Origin: an uncultured Lachnospiraceae bacterium
GTDB lineage: Bacteria > Bacillota > Clostridia > Lachnospirales > Lachnospiraceae
Length of the DNA: 64,000 bases
Direction: 5' to 3'
Assembly (NCBI GenBank): GCA_910579495.1
Contig: CAJTVD010000006.1
Location: 18,735-82,734 of the forward strand
In this document: positions 27,162 to 34,996 of the stretch, one piece after another
Layout: each line of letters begins with the position of its first letter
How positions within the stretch are numbered: position 1 is the stretch's first letter
Translations under genes and position numbers: made by a program
The notes under the pieces: model-generated
Databases searched by the model: none
The model's input: only the letters and a program-made list of their open reading frames with translations
Told to the model about the DNA's origin: nothing

Positions 27162-27888
27162 GGCGGCCACCCCTTTCTTGGCTGTACAGTTCTATAATCT
27201 GCCGGTAATCCTTTCCCAGGATGTTTTGGTACTTTTTCAAAAATATTTGGCGGTATTTGTCATATTGGCTTAAATCCGGCAGGCCTCCATCGTCATGGAG
27301 GCACCAGGGATTCCTTTGCATGGGAATGGCAATTTTGTAGCCCCTTTTAAGGAATTCTATACATTGGAAGGCATCATAAAAATCAAAGCCGTCCAGTTCG
27401 GTGGTGTTCCAGGGAAGGTCATAAGCGGTGGCCATGAAAAAGCCGTCTGCCACTGCTGCATACCTGTATTTGTCTGAATGGACCGAGTATTGATATTTCT
27501 GGTAATCCACATAAGGCTTTTCCGGTTCTTTTTGGTAGAGGGCGCCAAGGCGCTCCATGTGCCACATGATTCCGTCATAGGCGATTGCCTCATAGCCTAC
27601 CATTCCGATCATCCCGATCCCCTCATGGGATGAAAAGATGGAGAGGATATCTGCCAGGATGCGCCTGTTCAGGATAAATACATCCTGATGCAGGTAAATC
27701 TTGTACTTGGCATCTGACTGCTCCATGGCGCCCTGGTAGGCTGAGGTGATGGACTCTGCCCCTGTTACCGTAATAAAGTCCGTACTATAGCCCTCCGGTA
27801 TGGCCAGGTGCTGGATATAATGGAGACATTCCTCCAGATAGGCAGGGTTATTTGTACATATAATAAAACAAAATTTTTTGTTATTCAT
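27142..27888 (-). CDS. GT2-like glycosyltransferase
   Basis: A 248-residue protein with the start FCFIICTNNPAYLEECLHYI, then KYKIYLHQDVFI (a DxD-like position held by HQD), GMIGMVG and VADGFFMATAYDLPW. It is closely similar by eye to residues 1-230 of the protein at 30332-32209, so both are members of the same glycosyltransferase-A-type family. It overlaps its neighbours on both sides (8 bp upstream, 20 bp downstream), indicating translational coupling. Role: addition of a sugar to flagellin or to the glycan on it, inferred from position. Confidence 0.72.
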   Translation of the reverse strand: MNNKKFCFIICTNNPAYLEECLHYIQHLAIPEGYSTDFITVTGAESITSAYQGAMEQSDAKYKIYLHQDVFILNRRILADILSIFSSHEGIGMIGMVGYEAIAYDGIMWHMERLGALYQKEPEKPYVDYQKYQYSVHSDKYRYAAVADGFFMATAYDLPWNTTELDGFDFYDAFQCIEFLKRGYKIAIPMQRNPWCLHDDGGLPDLSQYDKYRQIFLKKYQNILGKDYRQIIELYSQERGGRHENITF

Positions 27889-28927
27889 ATTGGGGCTCTC
27901 TTCCTACAGACTCTTTCAGCTTCCCATAAAGGCTTTTCTCATTTTCGCCCCAGGAAGACCAGTACAGTGTTTCCAGTGCCTGGTACATATCCATGCCGGA
28001 AAGCGCCAGTTCGCTTTGCAGGGCTAAATGGATGGCAAAAGGGGATAGATTGGCAGAGCGCAAAAATTGCCCTGCCTCTGTTTTGGATTTTTCAGACAGG
28101 CTGAAATGTAGGCGGCGCAGGGCAAATAGCGTGATTAAATATTTTTCCAGCAGCGCCTCTTTGCTTTCACAGCCCAAGCAGAACGGGGGCAGATGGTAGG
28201 ATGTCTCTAAATAAATTATGGACAGTATCCTGTAGAGCCTGCGGGCTTCTGCTTTATACTCCCATGCCAATTTCCCTTTTCCGGATTCAATATAAGGAAT
28301 CAGGGAAAGCAGGGAGGGGATGTCATTGCTTGCCAATGCGTTATTGGCTACCTGGCCAATATGGCGCAGGGCGGAAAGGGTTTCTTTTTGGTCAAGCTTT
28401 AACTGCTGAAAATAAAATTCTGCCTCTAAATCCAAAGAAAGCTGGAGGGGCAGCCCGCATTTCCTGGCTGTCCTGTAGATTATGGCAGCCATTTTCCTTG
28501 CATTTTCCCTGGCGCTATCTTCGGTGCCGCCTTCCTGCCAGCCGTTAATTTTTTCCAGATAAGGCAAATCCGGATATTTTTCCAGCAGCCCATCCATATA
28601 TGCCTGGCCTATGCAATAAAAAAACATGGAGATGCTCAACGGGCCTGCCAGAAATCTTTCATTTCTGAGGTTTTGCCCTAACAAAAAGTGGACAAATTTG
28701 GTGTCCCACAAATTATAGGAAATGCCGCCTGTGAGGGTAGTAAACTCAAATCCGGACAGGTTGACAGTGACCACCATTTGGGCACCGGACCACTGGTGCT
28801 TTTGCAGGTTGCCAGCACTGAGGGTATCATGTTCTATAAGGTTTGGGCATCCGGATGTTAATAATTGCTTTAAGTCCTGTAGAAGATCCGGGAAAATATC
28901 CCCTTCTGTCAATAATAATATTTTCAT
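27881..28927 (-). CDS. Unrecognised flagellin-island protein
   Basis: A 348-residue protein that I do not recognise. It begins MKILLLTEGDIFPDLLQDLKQ, like the Rossmann start of CgeB-type proteins, but then turns into a mainly helical protein rich in Leu and charged residues, with no membrane segments and no obvious catalytic motif. It has neither a signal peptide nor cysteine clusters. Its position between glycosyltransferase genes with an 8-bp overlap downstream suggests a partner or chaperone in flagellin modification. Confidence 0.6.
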   Translation of the reverse strand: MKILLLTEGDIFPDLLQDLKQLLTSGCPNLIEHDTLSAGNLQKHQWSGAQMVVTVNLSGFEFTTLTGGISYNLWDTKFVHFLLGQNLRNERFLAGPLSISMFFYCIGQAYMDGLLEKYPDLPYLEKINGWQEGGTEDSARENARKMAAIIYRTARKCGLPLQLSLDLEAEFYFQQLKLDQKETLSALRHIGQVANNALASNDIPSLLSLIPYIESGKGKLAWEYKAEARRLYRILSIIYLETSYHLPPFCLGCESKEALLEKYLITLFALRRLHFSLSEKSKTEAGQFLRSANLSPFAIHLALQSELALSGMDMYQALETLYWSSWGENEKSLYGKLKESVGREPQYE

Positions 28928-28963
28928 ATCAGATTGTTCTCCGCAATAGTACGCCCTGGGATA

Positions 28964-30304
28964 TCATTGGCCTTTGGGCTTTGCCACTACCAGGTATTGA
29001 AAGGCCAGATAGAAAAAGGATTCACTTGAGCCGATTTGCTTTAATTGCTCTACAAACCGGCTGTCTTCCTCTGGCATATTTGGGACTGATGTATATGTAC
29101 AGAAAGTGATTTCATAGCCAGCCCTATTGAACATTCTGACGATTTCGTTATAAGTGAAAAAGTGAATATGTGTCCTGTCAAGCAGGCCCATGTCCTGATA
29201 AGTGAAGTCGCCATTAAGCAGTGATTTCAGCACAGTATAATGCATCAGGTTTGGGATTGAGGCAACAATTTTGCCGCCGTGCTTAAGAAGATGCCTGCAA
29301 TAGCCCACAACCTTTTCAGGATCCCTTAAATGTTCCAGGATATCTCCGAATAAAATATAATCAAACGACTGGCCGGAATATGGCAGGCAGCATTCTTCCA
29401 CATTAGCTGATAGGACCTGGCAAAATCCAGAGGCAATAGCCGCAGAGGTGGGATTAATTTCAACCCCATATAACCGGGCTTTTGGAAATAGGTTTTTGAT
29501 TCTCACCAGATTGGCGCCGCAGTCACATCCAATCTCTAATACTGTAAATGCCTCATCCCTTTGCCTTTGGATAGCATGGACCAGATTTTCGTTAGGGGCA
29601 GTATTGAAGTAGTTCATGCCCCATTTTTCCCTTAAAGTATTGTTATCCTGGTTTTCCGTAAGGAAAGCGGCATAATAATTAACAGATGGGGTGATTTCAT
29701 AAGTAAAAATATTCTGGGCATATACGAAATTCCACTTTTGGGACAATCCCCTGAAGGAGTAGTCCAGCATTACGGTATCTGGTAAGGATAAGGCCTCATC
29801 CATTGGCCCGATTTGGTCAATAAATTTACGGGCAAAAAACACACACTGGTATGGTAATTTCATCGCCGTTTGCACCTTGGGCTCAAAGGCTGTGTCTATG
29901 GGCGTTTCCAGCACTTTCAGAAGATCTGTCTTTTGGGGAAAGGCTGCGGCATAATCTACCGGGATGACAGCGCCAATATTTTCCTGGCTATTGCTGATTT
30001 CTTCTAATTTCTGGATACAGTTTCCCAGGCAGAGGATATTCCCATTGAGGACCATGATATTTTCGGTGGATGAAAATTCCTTTATTGCAGTGTTCATAAT
30101 GCAGGCATAGTTTTCCAGTTTTTCCGCACATATGTAGTTATAGTCATTCTGCCCCATGGCCCATGCCCTGATATGGCTGTCGAACCCCATATCAATAATA
30201 ATGATATCCTCATTGGATATGCCGGAAATTGTCCTTAAGTAATTCAGGTTTAATTGAAGGGCTTCCATGTTCTGGTATATGGTTAAAAAGATTTTTGTTT
30301 CCAT
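28964..30304 (-). CDS. Fusion of GT2-like glycosyltransferase and SAM methyltransferase
   Basis: A 446-residue two-domain protein. Residues 1 to about 220 look like a GT2 glycosyltransferase (FLTIYQNMEALQLNLNYLRTISG, then VMLDYSFRGLSQKWNFVYA). From about 245 a class I methyltransferase follows: motif I VLEIGCDCGANLVRIK, acidic loop GVEINPTSAA, and FDYILFGDILEHLRDPEKV of the Methyltransf_11/23 type, then HGGKIVASIPN. One protein could thus add a sugar and methylate it. It sits 36 bp downstream in operon order of the gene at 30332. Confidence 0.8.
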   Translation of the reverse strand: METKIFLTIYQNMEALQLNLNYLRTISGISNEDIIIIDMGFDSHIRAWAMGQNDYNYICAEKLENYACIMNTAIKEFSSTENIMVLNGNILCLGNCIQKLEEISNSQENIGAVIPVDYAAAFPQKTDLLKVLETPIDTAFEPKVQTAMKLPYQCVFFARKFIDQIGPMDEALSLPDTVMLDYSFRGLSQKWNFVYAQNIFTYEITPSVNYYAAFLTENQDNNTLREKWGMNYFNTAPNENLVHAIQRQRDEAFTVLEIGCDCGANLVRIKNLFPKARLYGVEINPTSAAIASGFCQVLSANVEECCLPYSGQSFDYILFGDILEHLRDPEKVVGYCRHLLKHGGKIVASIPNLMHYTVLKSLLNGDFTYQDMGLLDRTHIHFFTYNEIVRMFNRAGYEITFCTYTSVPNMPEEDSRFVEQLKQIGSSESFFYLAFQYLVVAKPKGQ

Positions 30305-30331
30305 AAATTGCTCCTATATGCCGGGCTGTTT

Positions 30332-32209
30332 TTATAGTGGGCTACATTCTTCTTCCATGATGAAATCCAGTGCCTGCCTGAGCCTGGCTTTTAAAGAATG
30401 ATGATCTTTTATCCGTTTGTAGCCATTGATTGCAACCGTTAACCGTTCTTTTTCATGGGTGAGGTAATAGGCTATTTTGTCTTCTAACTCTTCAAGGTTA
30501 TGATATACTTCCAAATCCTTCCCTACCTCAAAATACTCATCCAGCTCGGGCTGGTAATTGGTCAGGCAAAAGCCGCCTACTGCCAGAATATCCCACACTC
30601 TCTGGGGAATTCCGCTTTCAATGCTCCTTGATGTAATATTAAGATTGATTTTACTAAGATGGAATACCTTGGGCATCTCGCTCCCATAGTCCAGCCAGGG
30701 CTTTACGGTTAAATCCTTTAATATTTCTTTTGCAGAATCATCGGCATATACAACGATATGGAACCTCTCTTCCAGTGCTTTTAAGAGATGTATCCTTTCT
30801 GTTTCGTTGCATTTTCTTGCCAGTTTCATGCTTTCGCAGAAAAAACGTTTATTAACATTCCAGGCTTTCCAGGTATCTTCCTGCTGTTTCGATGCCATAT
30901 AGCTGATTAATTCTTCCGATGCCTTGTCAAAAATAGTGGTTGACGTATTCCATGTACAGTCCATTTGCCGGATCAAGGATTCCGCCTCTTCTAAAAAGCT
31001 TTTGCTGTTATCATCAAAAATTTGTTCAAAGCCGCGGTTATTGTATAAGCGGCCAACAAAGGATATATCACAGGAATATTTCTTTTCATCCCTTTTGCCG
31101 ATATGTACAGCGCCGAAATTATCAATTTCCGGGGCTAACGGAAGATAGAATAAATGTTTAAGGCCCAGGAGGCTTAAGCGTCCATATTGTTTTCTGTCAA
31201 ACACGCTGATATAATTCATTTCATTCAGTGCTTCTTTACTATATAGATCCATTAAAGGAGAGTCATAAACCCATGCATAATAGGGGATGTGGGAATTTTG
31301 GCAGGCATTGGATACTTCCCGGCAAAAGTCATAAGTTACTGCAAGGTCATAATGCCCTTCTTCCAGCTCTTCCTCTAATAACTCTTGCACTTCCAGGTTT
31401 AAGCCAACAGTGTTTCCTAGGGAGACTTCCGTATTTGATATATCCACCCTATGGCCTAACTGCACAAGGGCAAAAGGGATTCCGATTAACTGTATTTGTT
31501 TGCTGTGGAGGAACAGTATTCTCTTTTGGGCCTTTTTGGAGAATGCTATTTCAGGATATTCCTTTAGCAGGGTCTCCCGGTACATATTATAATTCCATAA
31601 TGACAGGCAGCCGGAAGAATGGATTACCAACTCTGTTTTTTGTGAGGGGACTACGATTTTATAACCAGCCCTTCGGAATTCCATGCATTGGGATACATCA
31701 TAAAAGTCAAAGCCGTGAAAAATATCTTCACGCCAGGGCAGGTCGTATTGCGTGGCCATTAAAAAACCATCAACGGCTTCAACTTCTTTTATGCCTTTCT
31801 TCAGGCGTTGCAGGTTAGCTTTTGCCCCCTTTTCTACAAGTTCTTCTAAACGGTAGAATCCTCCGCACCGCTGTTCATGCCACATGACACCATCCTTGGA
31901 TAAAGTTTCTGCCCCTACCATTCCCAGCATGCCGATTGCCTTGTCCTTTTTAAATATTTTTAATAGGCGGTCGAGAAAATGATATTCTATGATGAAGGTA
32001 TCCTGGTGGAGATAAATTTTATACTTTGCATCAGATGTTCTCATAGCTTCGTTATAGCCTGATGCCATAGAAACGGCATCTGTCACAGTGATCACTTCTG
32101 TTTGGTAGCCTTCCGGAATGTGTAAAAGATTTATATACATCAAACATTCCTGAAGCTGCAGTTCATCATTGGTACATATAATAAAAGAAATTTTATTTTT
32201 ATCTGCCAT
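30332..32209 (-). CDS. Two-domain glycosyltransferase: GT2-like plus CgeB-like
   Basis: A 625-residue protein. Residues 1-235 (ISFIICTNDELQLQECLMYI, KYKIYLHQDTFI, GMLGMVG, VDGFLMATQYDLPW) match the protein at 27142-27888; residues 236-625 (VFDRKQYGR, ISFVGRLYNNRG, INLNITSRSIESGIPQRVWDILAVGGFCLTNYQPELDEYF) match the one at 26013-27161. It is the fused version of that gene pair. Its start overlaps the stop of the preceding gene by 11 bp. Expected to act on flagellin in the cytoplasm. Confidence 0.78.
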   Translation of the reverse strand: MADKNKISFIICTNDELQLQECLMYINLLHIPEGYQTEVITVTDAVSMASGYNEAMRTSDAKYKIYLHQDTFIIEYHFLDRLLKIFKKDKAIGMLGMVGAETLSKDGVMWHEQRCGGFYRLEELVEKGAKANLQRLKKGIKEVEAVDGFLMATQYDLPWREDIFHGFDFYDVSQCMEFRRAGYKIVVPSQKTELVIHSSGCLSLWNYNMYRETLLKEYPEIAFSKKAQKRILFLHSKQIQLIGIPFALVQLGHRVDISNTEVSLGNTVGLNLEVQELLEEELEEGHYDLAVTYDFCREVSNACQNSHIPYYAWVYDSPLMDLYSKEALNEMNYISVFDRKQYGRLSLLGLKHLFYLPLAPEIDNFGAVHIGKRDEKKYSCDISFVGRLYNNRGFEQIFDDNSKSFLEEAESLIRQMDCTWNTSTTIFDKASEELISYMASKQQEDTWKAWNVNKRFFCESMKLARKCNETERIHLLKALEERFHIVVYADDSAKEILKDLTVKPWLDYGSEMPKVFHLSKINLNITSRSIESGIPQRVWDILAVGGFCLTNYQPELDEYFEVGKDLEVYHNLEELEDKIAYYLTHEKERLTVAINGYKRIKDHHSLKARLRQALDFIMEEECSPL

Positions 32210-32870
32210 TTTTCGCCACCTGTTGTAATTCCGCAGCCAACTCTTTGGCCTGCTCTGTTGGACTTTCTATTTTTAACAGATTTTCCAAAGCCCTTTCCCA
32301 TTGCATCCCATCTAGCCAGAGGCCAGCTTCTTCCAGCAGCAGCTGCTCATTTCCGGGAAAGGTTTTATTTGCGTATTGTAAAAGCAAAAGGGTATTGAGA
32401 ATCTCTCCCTTCTGTCTCAGGCGCTGGGCTATAGACAGAAGGTTTTCTTCCTTTCTTGAGGTTTCCGATACAATAATTTTTCCGATTGCCAGGCCGCTTA
32501 TATGTTCTTGTACCAGCCATTCCAGGGCTTGGCCAATATAGGCATCAGGGACAGCGTTTTCTATCCGCAGGCCGCAATATAGGATTTTCAGGTATTTCTG
32601 TTCCACATCCCTGAGACTGGAAATCCCGCTGAAGATGTCCGTTTCTATTCCCAGGTTAGATAAATCCTTTTTTTCTTCCAGCCAAATATTAAAAAAAAGG
32701 TCAAGTTCGGCAAGCTGGTTATCTAAACACTTTAGTTTGGAATAAAATTTTTCCCCGGCCAAATAAAGCATGAGATGCTTGATTGCCTTAAAATCAGTTC
32801 CTTTTTTTAACTGTTGGCCAATTTCTGCCTTTAGCCGTAATAGCTCCTGGCATTGTTCTTTAAGCTTCAT
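32199..32870 (-). CDS. Unrecognised helical protein after flagellin
   Basis: A 223-residue, soluble, almost wholly helical protein without a recognised family. The last 80 residues (NLLSIAQRLRQKGEILNTLLLLQYANKTFP, then ALENLLKIESPTEQAKELAAELQ) have a spacing of small and aromatic residues like TPR helices. It is the first gene after flagellin and overlaps the next glycosyltransferase gene, so an adaptor that presents flagellin to the modification enzymes is conceivable. It does not resemble FliS or FliW. Confidence 0.6.
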   Translation of the reverse strand: MKLKEQCQELLRLKAEIGQQLKKGTDFKAIKHLMLYLAGEKFYSKLKCLDNQLAELDLFFNIWLEEKKDLSNLGIETDIFSGISSLRDVEQKYLKILYCGLRIENAVPDAYIGQALEWLVQEHISGLAIGKIIVSETSRKEENLLSIAQRLRQKGEILNTLLLLQYANKTFPGNEQLLLEEAGLWLDGMQWERALENLLKIESPTEQAKELAAELQQVAKNGR

Positions 32871-32883
32871 AAATCCTCCAGGG

Positions 32884-32915
32884 AAAAAGGGGCTGGTAAA
32901 AGCCAGCCCCCTTTT
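32884..32915 (-). terminator. Hairpin terminator directly after flagellin
   Basis: GGGGCTGG and CCAGCCCC (32889-32896, 32903-32910) pair around a six-base loop, with TTTTT following on the minus strand and A-run on the other side. It lies between the flagellin stop and the next gene, so most transcripts would end here and only readthrough would supply the modification genes. Confidence 0.75.
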
Positions 32916-32938
32916 TATTGGTAGTTTTGTAATTCTGA

Positions 32939-33769
32939 TTAGCTAAGCAACGATAATACACCCTGGTTAGCCTGATTGGATTGAGCCAGCATAGCCTGGC
33001 CTGCCTGTGCCAAAATGTTGTTGTTTGCATACTTAACCATTTCTGTAGCCATATCGGTATCACGGATCTGGCTTTCCGCGCTGGTGGTATTTTCAACTAC
33101 ATTATCCAAATTATTGATAGTGTGCTCAAGCCTGTTCTGAATAGCACCCAGGTCGGAACGCTGTTTACTGATTGCGGTCATGGCAGCTTTAATGGTGCTG
33201 ATTGCGTTCTGTGCATTGGCCTGGCTTGACACGCCTGAACTTGTCAAGCTGCTTACACTGATTCCGGCTGAGTCCATTGCATTAATGGAAACGGAAATTC
33301 TGTTTCCGCTTGTTCCCTCAGCCCCAACCTGCAGGTCAACTCCGTTACTCCAGCTTCCATCCAGAAGATTCTGCTCATTAAATGTTGTTGTTTTGGCTAC
33401 ACGGTCAATTTCGCTGATCAGTGCATCCACTTCTGACTGGATATAACTGCGGTCTTCACTCTGGTTTGTACCGTTAGCTGATTTCACTGCAAGCTCGTTC
33501 ATTCTCTGAAGCATATCATGTACTTCATTTAATGCGCCTTCTGCTGTCTGTACAGCGCTGATGCCATCCTGGGCATTTAAGGAAGCCTGCGTAAGGCCTC
33601 TAATCTGGCGTCTCATTTTTTCGGAAATAGCCAGGCCTGCTGCATCATCAGCGGCACGGTTCACCTTGTAACCGGAAGAGAGCTTCTCTGTGGATTTCGC
33701 CTGTGTCTTTGCTGTGAGTCCTAACATTCTGTTAGAGTTCATTGCGGTTAAATTGTGTTGTACTACCAT
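32939..33769 (-). CDS. hag: Flagellin
   Basis: A 276-residue flagellin. N-terminal D0/D1 region starts [16 protein letters not shown] and includes [24 protein letters not shown]; the C-terminal D0 ends [17 protein letters not shown]. The middle is short (about 140-190), so there is almost no outer domain, as in Bacillus Hag. The ATG at 33769 follows GGAGG by eight bases; the longer frame is not used. The Ser/Thr-rich middle ([13 protein letters not shown]) offers sites for O-glycosylation by the neighbouring enzymes. It follows csrA, whose product represses hag translation in Bacillus. Confidence 0.95.
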   Translation of the reverse strand: MVVQHNLTAMNSNRMLGLTAKTQAKSTEKLSSGYKVNRAADDAAGLAISEKMRRQIRGLTQASLNAQDGISAVQTAEGALNEVHDMLQRMNELAVKSANGTNQSEDRSYIQSEVDALISEIDRVAKTTTFNEQNLLDGSWSNGVDLQVGAEGTSGNRISVSINAMDSAGISVSSLTSSGVSSQANAQNAISTIKAAMTAISKQRSDLGAIQNRLEHTINNLDNVVENTTSAESQIRDTDMATEMVKYANNNILAQAGQAMLAQSNQANQGVLSLLS

Positions 33770-33777
33770 AGTATTTA

Positions 33778-33808
33778 CCTCCATGTGTTTGTTTTTATGC
33801 AATTCCAT
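33778..33808 (-). promoter_or_regulatory. Possible CsrA-binding sites in the flagellin leader
   Basis: On the minus strand ACACATGGAGGT covers the flagellin Shine-Dalgarno (33778-33788) and a second AATGGAAT lies at about 33802-33809. Two GGA motifs, one on the ribosome site, match the arrangement through which CsrA represses hag in Bacillus. That csrA is the adjacent gene supports this. Confidence 0.5.
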
Positions 33809-33896
33809 TTACATAATTATTTATAATAAACCGGATGCCCTGCTATCTGCCGGGCCCTGGCATACCAGCGGCACACCCGTTTATTACCAGAAAGAA

Positions 33897-34139
33897 TTAC
33901 TGGCTGTCAGGTTTTTTATATTTTTCAGGATGCTCTTCCTGGCGGTAATATTTTGGGAGCTTTTCCCGTTCCTCCAGGTCAGTGATTTTCCTTTCAAGCA
34001 CCCGGCTCCTGACGATGTTTACATCTTTGGGCGCATCTATCATGATTCTTATGTGATTTTTGGTGCCCCCCAAAAAAATGATTTTAATATCGTTGCCGAG
34101 CATCAGGTATTCTTCAGCGGCGATAGACATCCTTAACAT
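33897..34139 (-). CDS. csrA: CsrA-like translational regulator
   Basis: An 80-residue CsrA homologue: LMLGNDIKIIFLGGTKNHIRIMIDAPKDVNIVR covers the core strands, and the RNA-contacting Arg at position 44 is kept. The first strand is divergent (MLRMSIAAEE instead of MLxLTRKxGE), so the Arg pair normally at positions 6-7 is lost. A charged tail of about 25 residues follows the core. AAGGAGG stands five bases before the ATG. It precedes flagellin by 127 bp, in a region with no convincing promoter, so both genes probably depend on upstream transcription from the invertible element. Confidence 0.85.
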   Translation of the reverse strand: MLRMSIAAEEYLMLGNDIKIIFLGGTKNHIRIMIDAPKDVNIVRSRVLERKITDLEEREKLPKYYRQEEHPEKYKKPDSQ

Positions 34140-34189
34140 TTTTTCCTCCTTGAAATATTTTGCCTGTTTTGTAAGATACTAATCCATGT

Positions 34190-34221
34190 AACAAAATGTA
34201 TATTGTGTTGCCTCTTTTTTG
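34190..34221 (+). repeat. Left inverted repeat of the invertible element
   Basis: A 32-bp site with core AACAAAAT-GTAT-ATTGTGTT followed by GCCTCTTTTTTG. It matches the minus strand of 35001-35032 at 30 of 32 positions. The asymmetric GTAT centre is reversed at the other end, so recombination between the two gives inversion. It lies 50 bp upstream of csrA, with an ACATGGAT motif (a possible CsrA site) at 34180-34187 in between. Confidence 0.85.
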
Positions 34222-34227
34222 GCTGTT

Positions 34228-34821
34228 TTAAATATCAATATTGCGGAAGATACTATCCCTGTCATCCTGTTCTATGCCCAGGTAGCGGACCGTGGTCTGG
34301 AAGGATGAATGATTATAAATATTCATTAAGAGCGCGGGCTTAATGCCTTGCTGCCATGCATGGTAGCCAAAGGTTTTCCGGAGGGAATGGCAGCTAATCA
34401 CGCCATTTAAATGGCATTCAGCCGCTGCTTTTTTAATGATCCGGAACGCCTGGACCCTGGTAATGGGGTGCCCCTTTCGGTTACTGTTCTCAAAAAGGAA
34501 GCTGCCGGGGGATGTTGGGGTTCCCTGCCTGTCCAGGTGTTCCTTATATTTAAGAAGAGCCTCTTTTAAATTCCCATTGATCAAGACCATGGACTTTTTA
34601 TCTGTTTTCTGTTCAGTAATGTATAAGTGTTCTTTGCAATTGTGCGTTCCAAAGTCATACACATGTTCCCATTTCAAATGTAAGATATCCGAAATGCGGA
34701 GGGCTGTATTTAGCCCTGTTACCAAAAGCAGATGGTTCCGGGTGTTTGGGCATACAACCTGATAGTACTCTTTAAACCGTTGTAAATCCTGTGCATTTCT
34801 TATTGGCTGTGCAGTATTCAT
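34228..34821 (-). CDS. Tyrosine recombinase/DNA invertase, FimB/FimE-sized
   Basis: A 197-residue minimal tyrosine recombinase. Catalytic residues are all present: Arg42 (TALRISDIL), Lys72/75 region, His145-x-x-Arg148 (SCHSLRKTF), His171 (NHSS) and Tyr180. It lacks the N-terminal core-binding domain of XerC/D, which is the size and layout of the Fim-type invertases. ATG 34821 has GAGGAAAAT upstream; the longer frame lacks a ribosome site. It is encoded inside the element whose ends it probably recombines, transcribed toward csrA in the present orientation, so readthrough might give low csrA-flagellin expression. Confidence 0.9.
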   Translation of the reverse strand: MNTAQPIRNAQDLQRFKEYYQVVCPNTRNHLLLVTGLNTALRISDILHLKWEHVYDFGTHNCKEHLYITEQKTDKKSMVLINGNLKEALLKYKEHLDRQGTPTSPGSFLFENSNRKGHPITRVQAFRIIKKAAAECHLNGVISCHSLRKTFGYHAWQQGIKPALLMNIYNHSSFQTTVRYLGIEQDDRDSIFRNIDI

Positions 34822-34857
34822 AATATTTTCCTCGTTTCTGCGTTGCTTTGTAAACCA

Positions 34858-34906
34858 CAGGCACAAATGCCTGCCAGGTTTGTGGATGCAGCGCAGACAC
34901 AAACCT
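34858..34906 (-). promoter_or_regulatory. Two hairpins in the recombinase leader
   Basis: CAGGCA-CAAA-TGCCTG (34858-34873) and AGGTTTGTG-N13-CACAAACCT (34876-34906) are perfect stems upstream of the recombinase start. They may limit recombinase synthesis or bind an accessory protein. The rest of 34907-34962 shows nothing, and I could not find a clear recombinase promoter. Confidence 0.45.
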
Positions 34907-34962
34907 CTGAGAAGGAAAAACAACTTTTCATGCTTCCCGCCTAAAATTTTTCGTTCCGGCCC

Positions 34963-34989
34963 TAAAGTTTTATTTCTAGTTGCCGATAT
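34963..34989 (+). promoter_or_regulatory. Perfect sigma-28 (SigD) promoter inside the invertible element
   Basis: TAAA (34963-34966), exactly 15 bp, then GCCGATAT (34982-34989): an exact match to the flagellar sigma factor consensus. It points rightward, into the palindrome at 34997. No flagellar gene lies on that side; flagellin lies beyond the other end. Inversion of the element would aim it at csrA and flagellin. Confidence 0.85.
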
Positions 34990-34996
34990 AGAAAAT

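Noticed and set aside
33770..33896. A separate promoter for flagellin between csrA and hag
   Set aside because: Only AT-rich TATAAA-like bases without -35 and no sigma-28 match were found.
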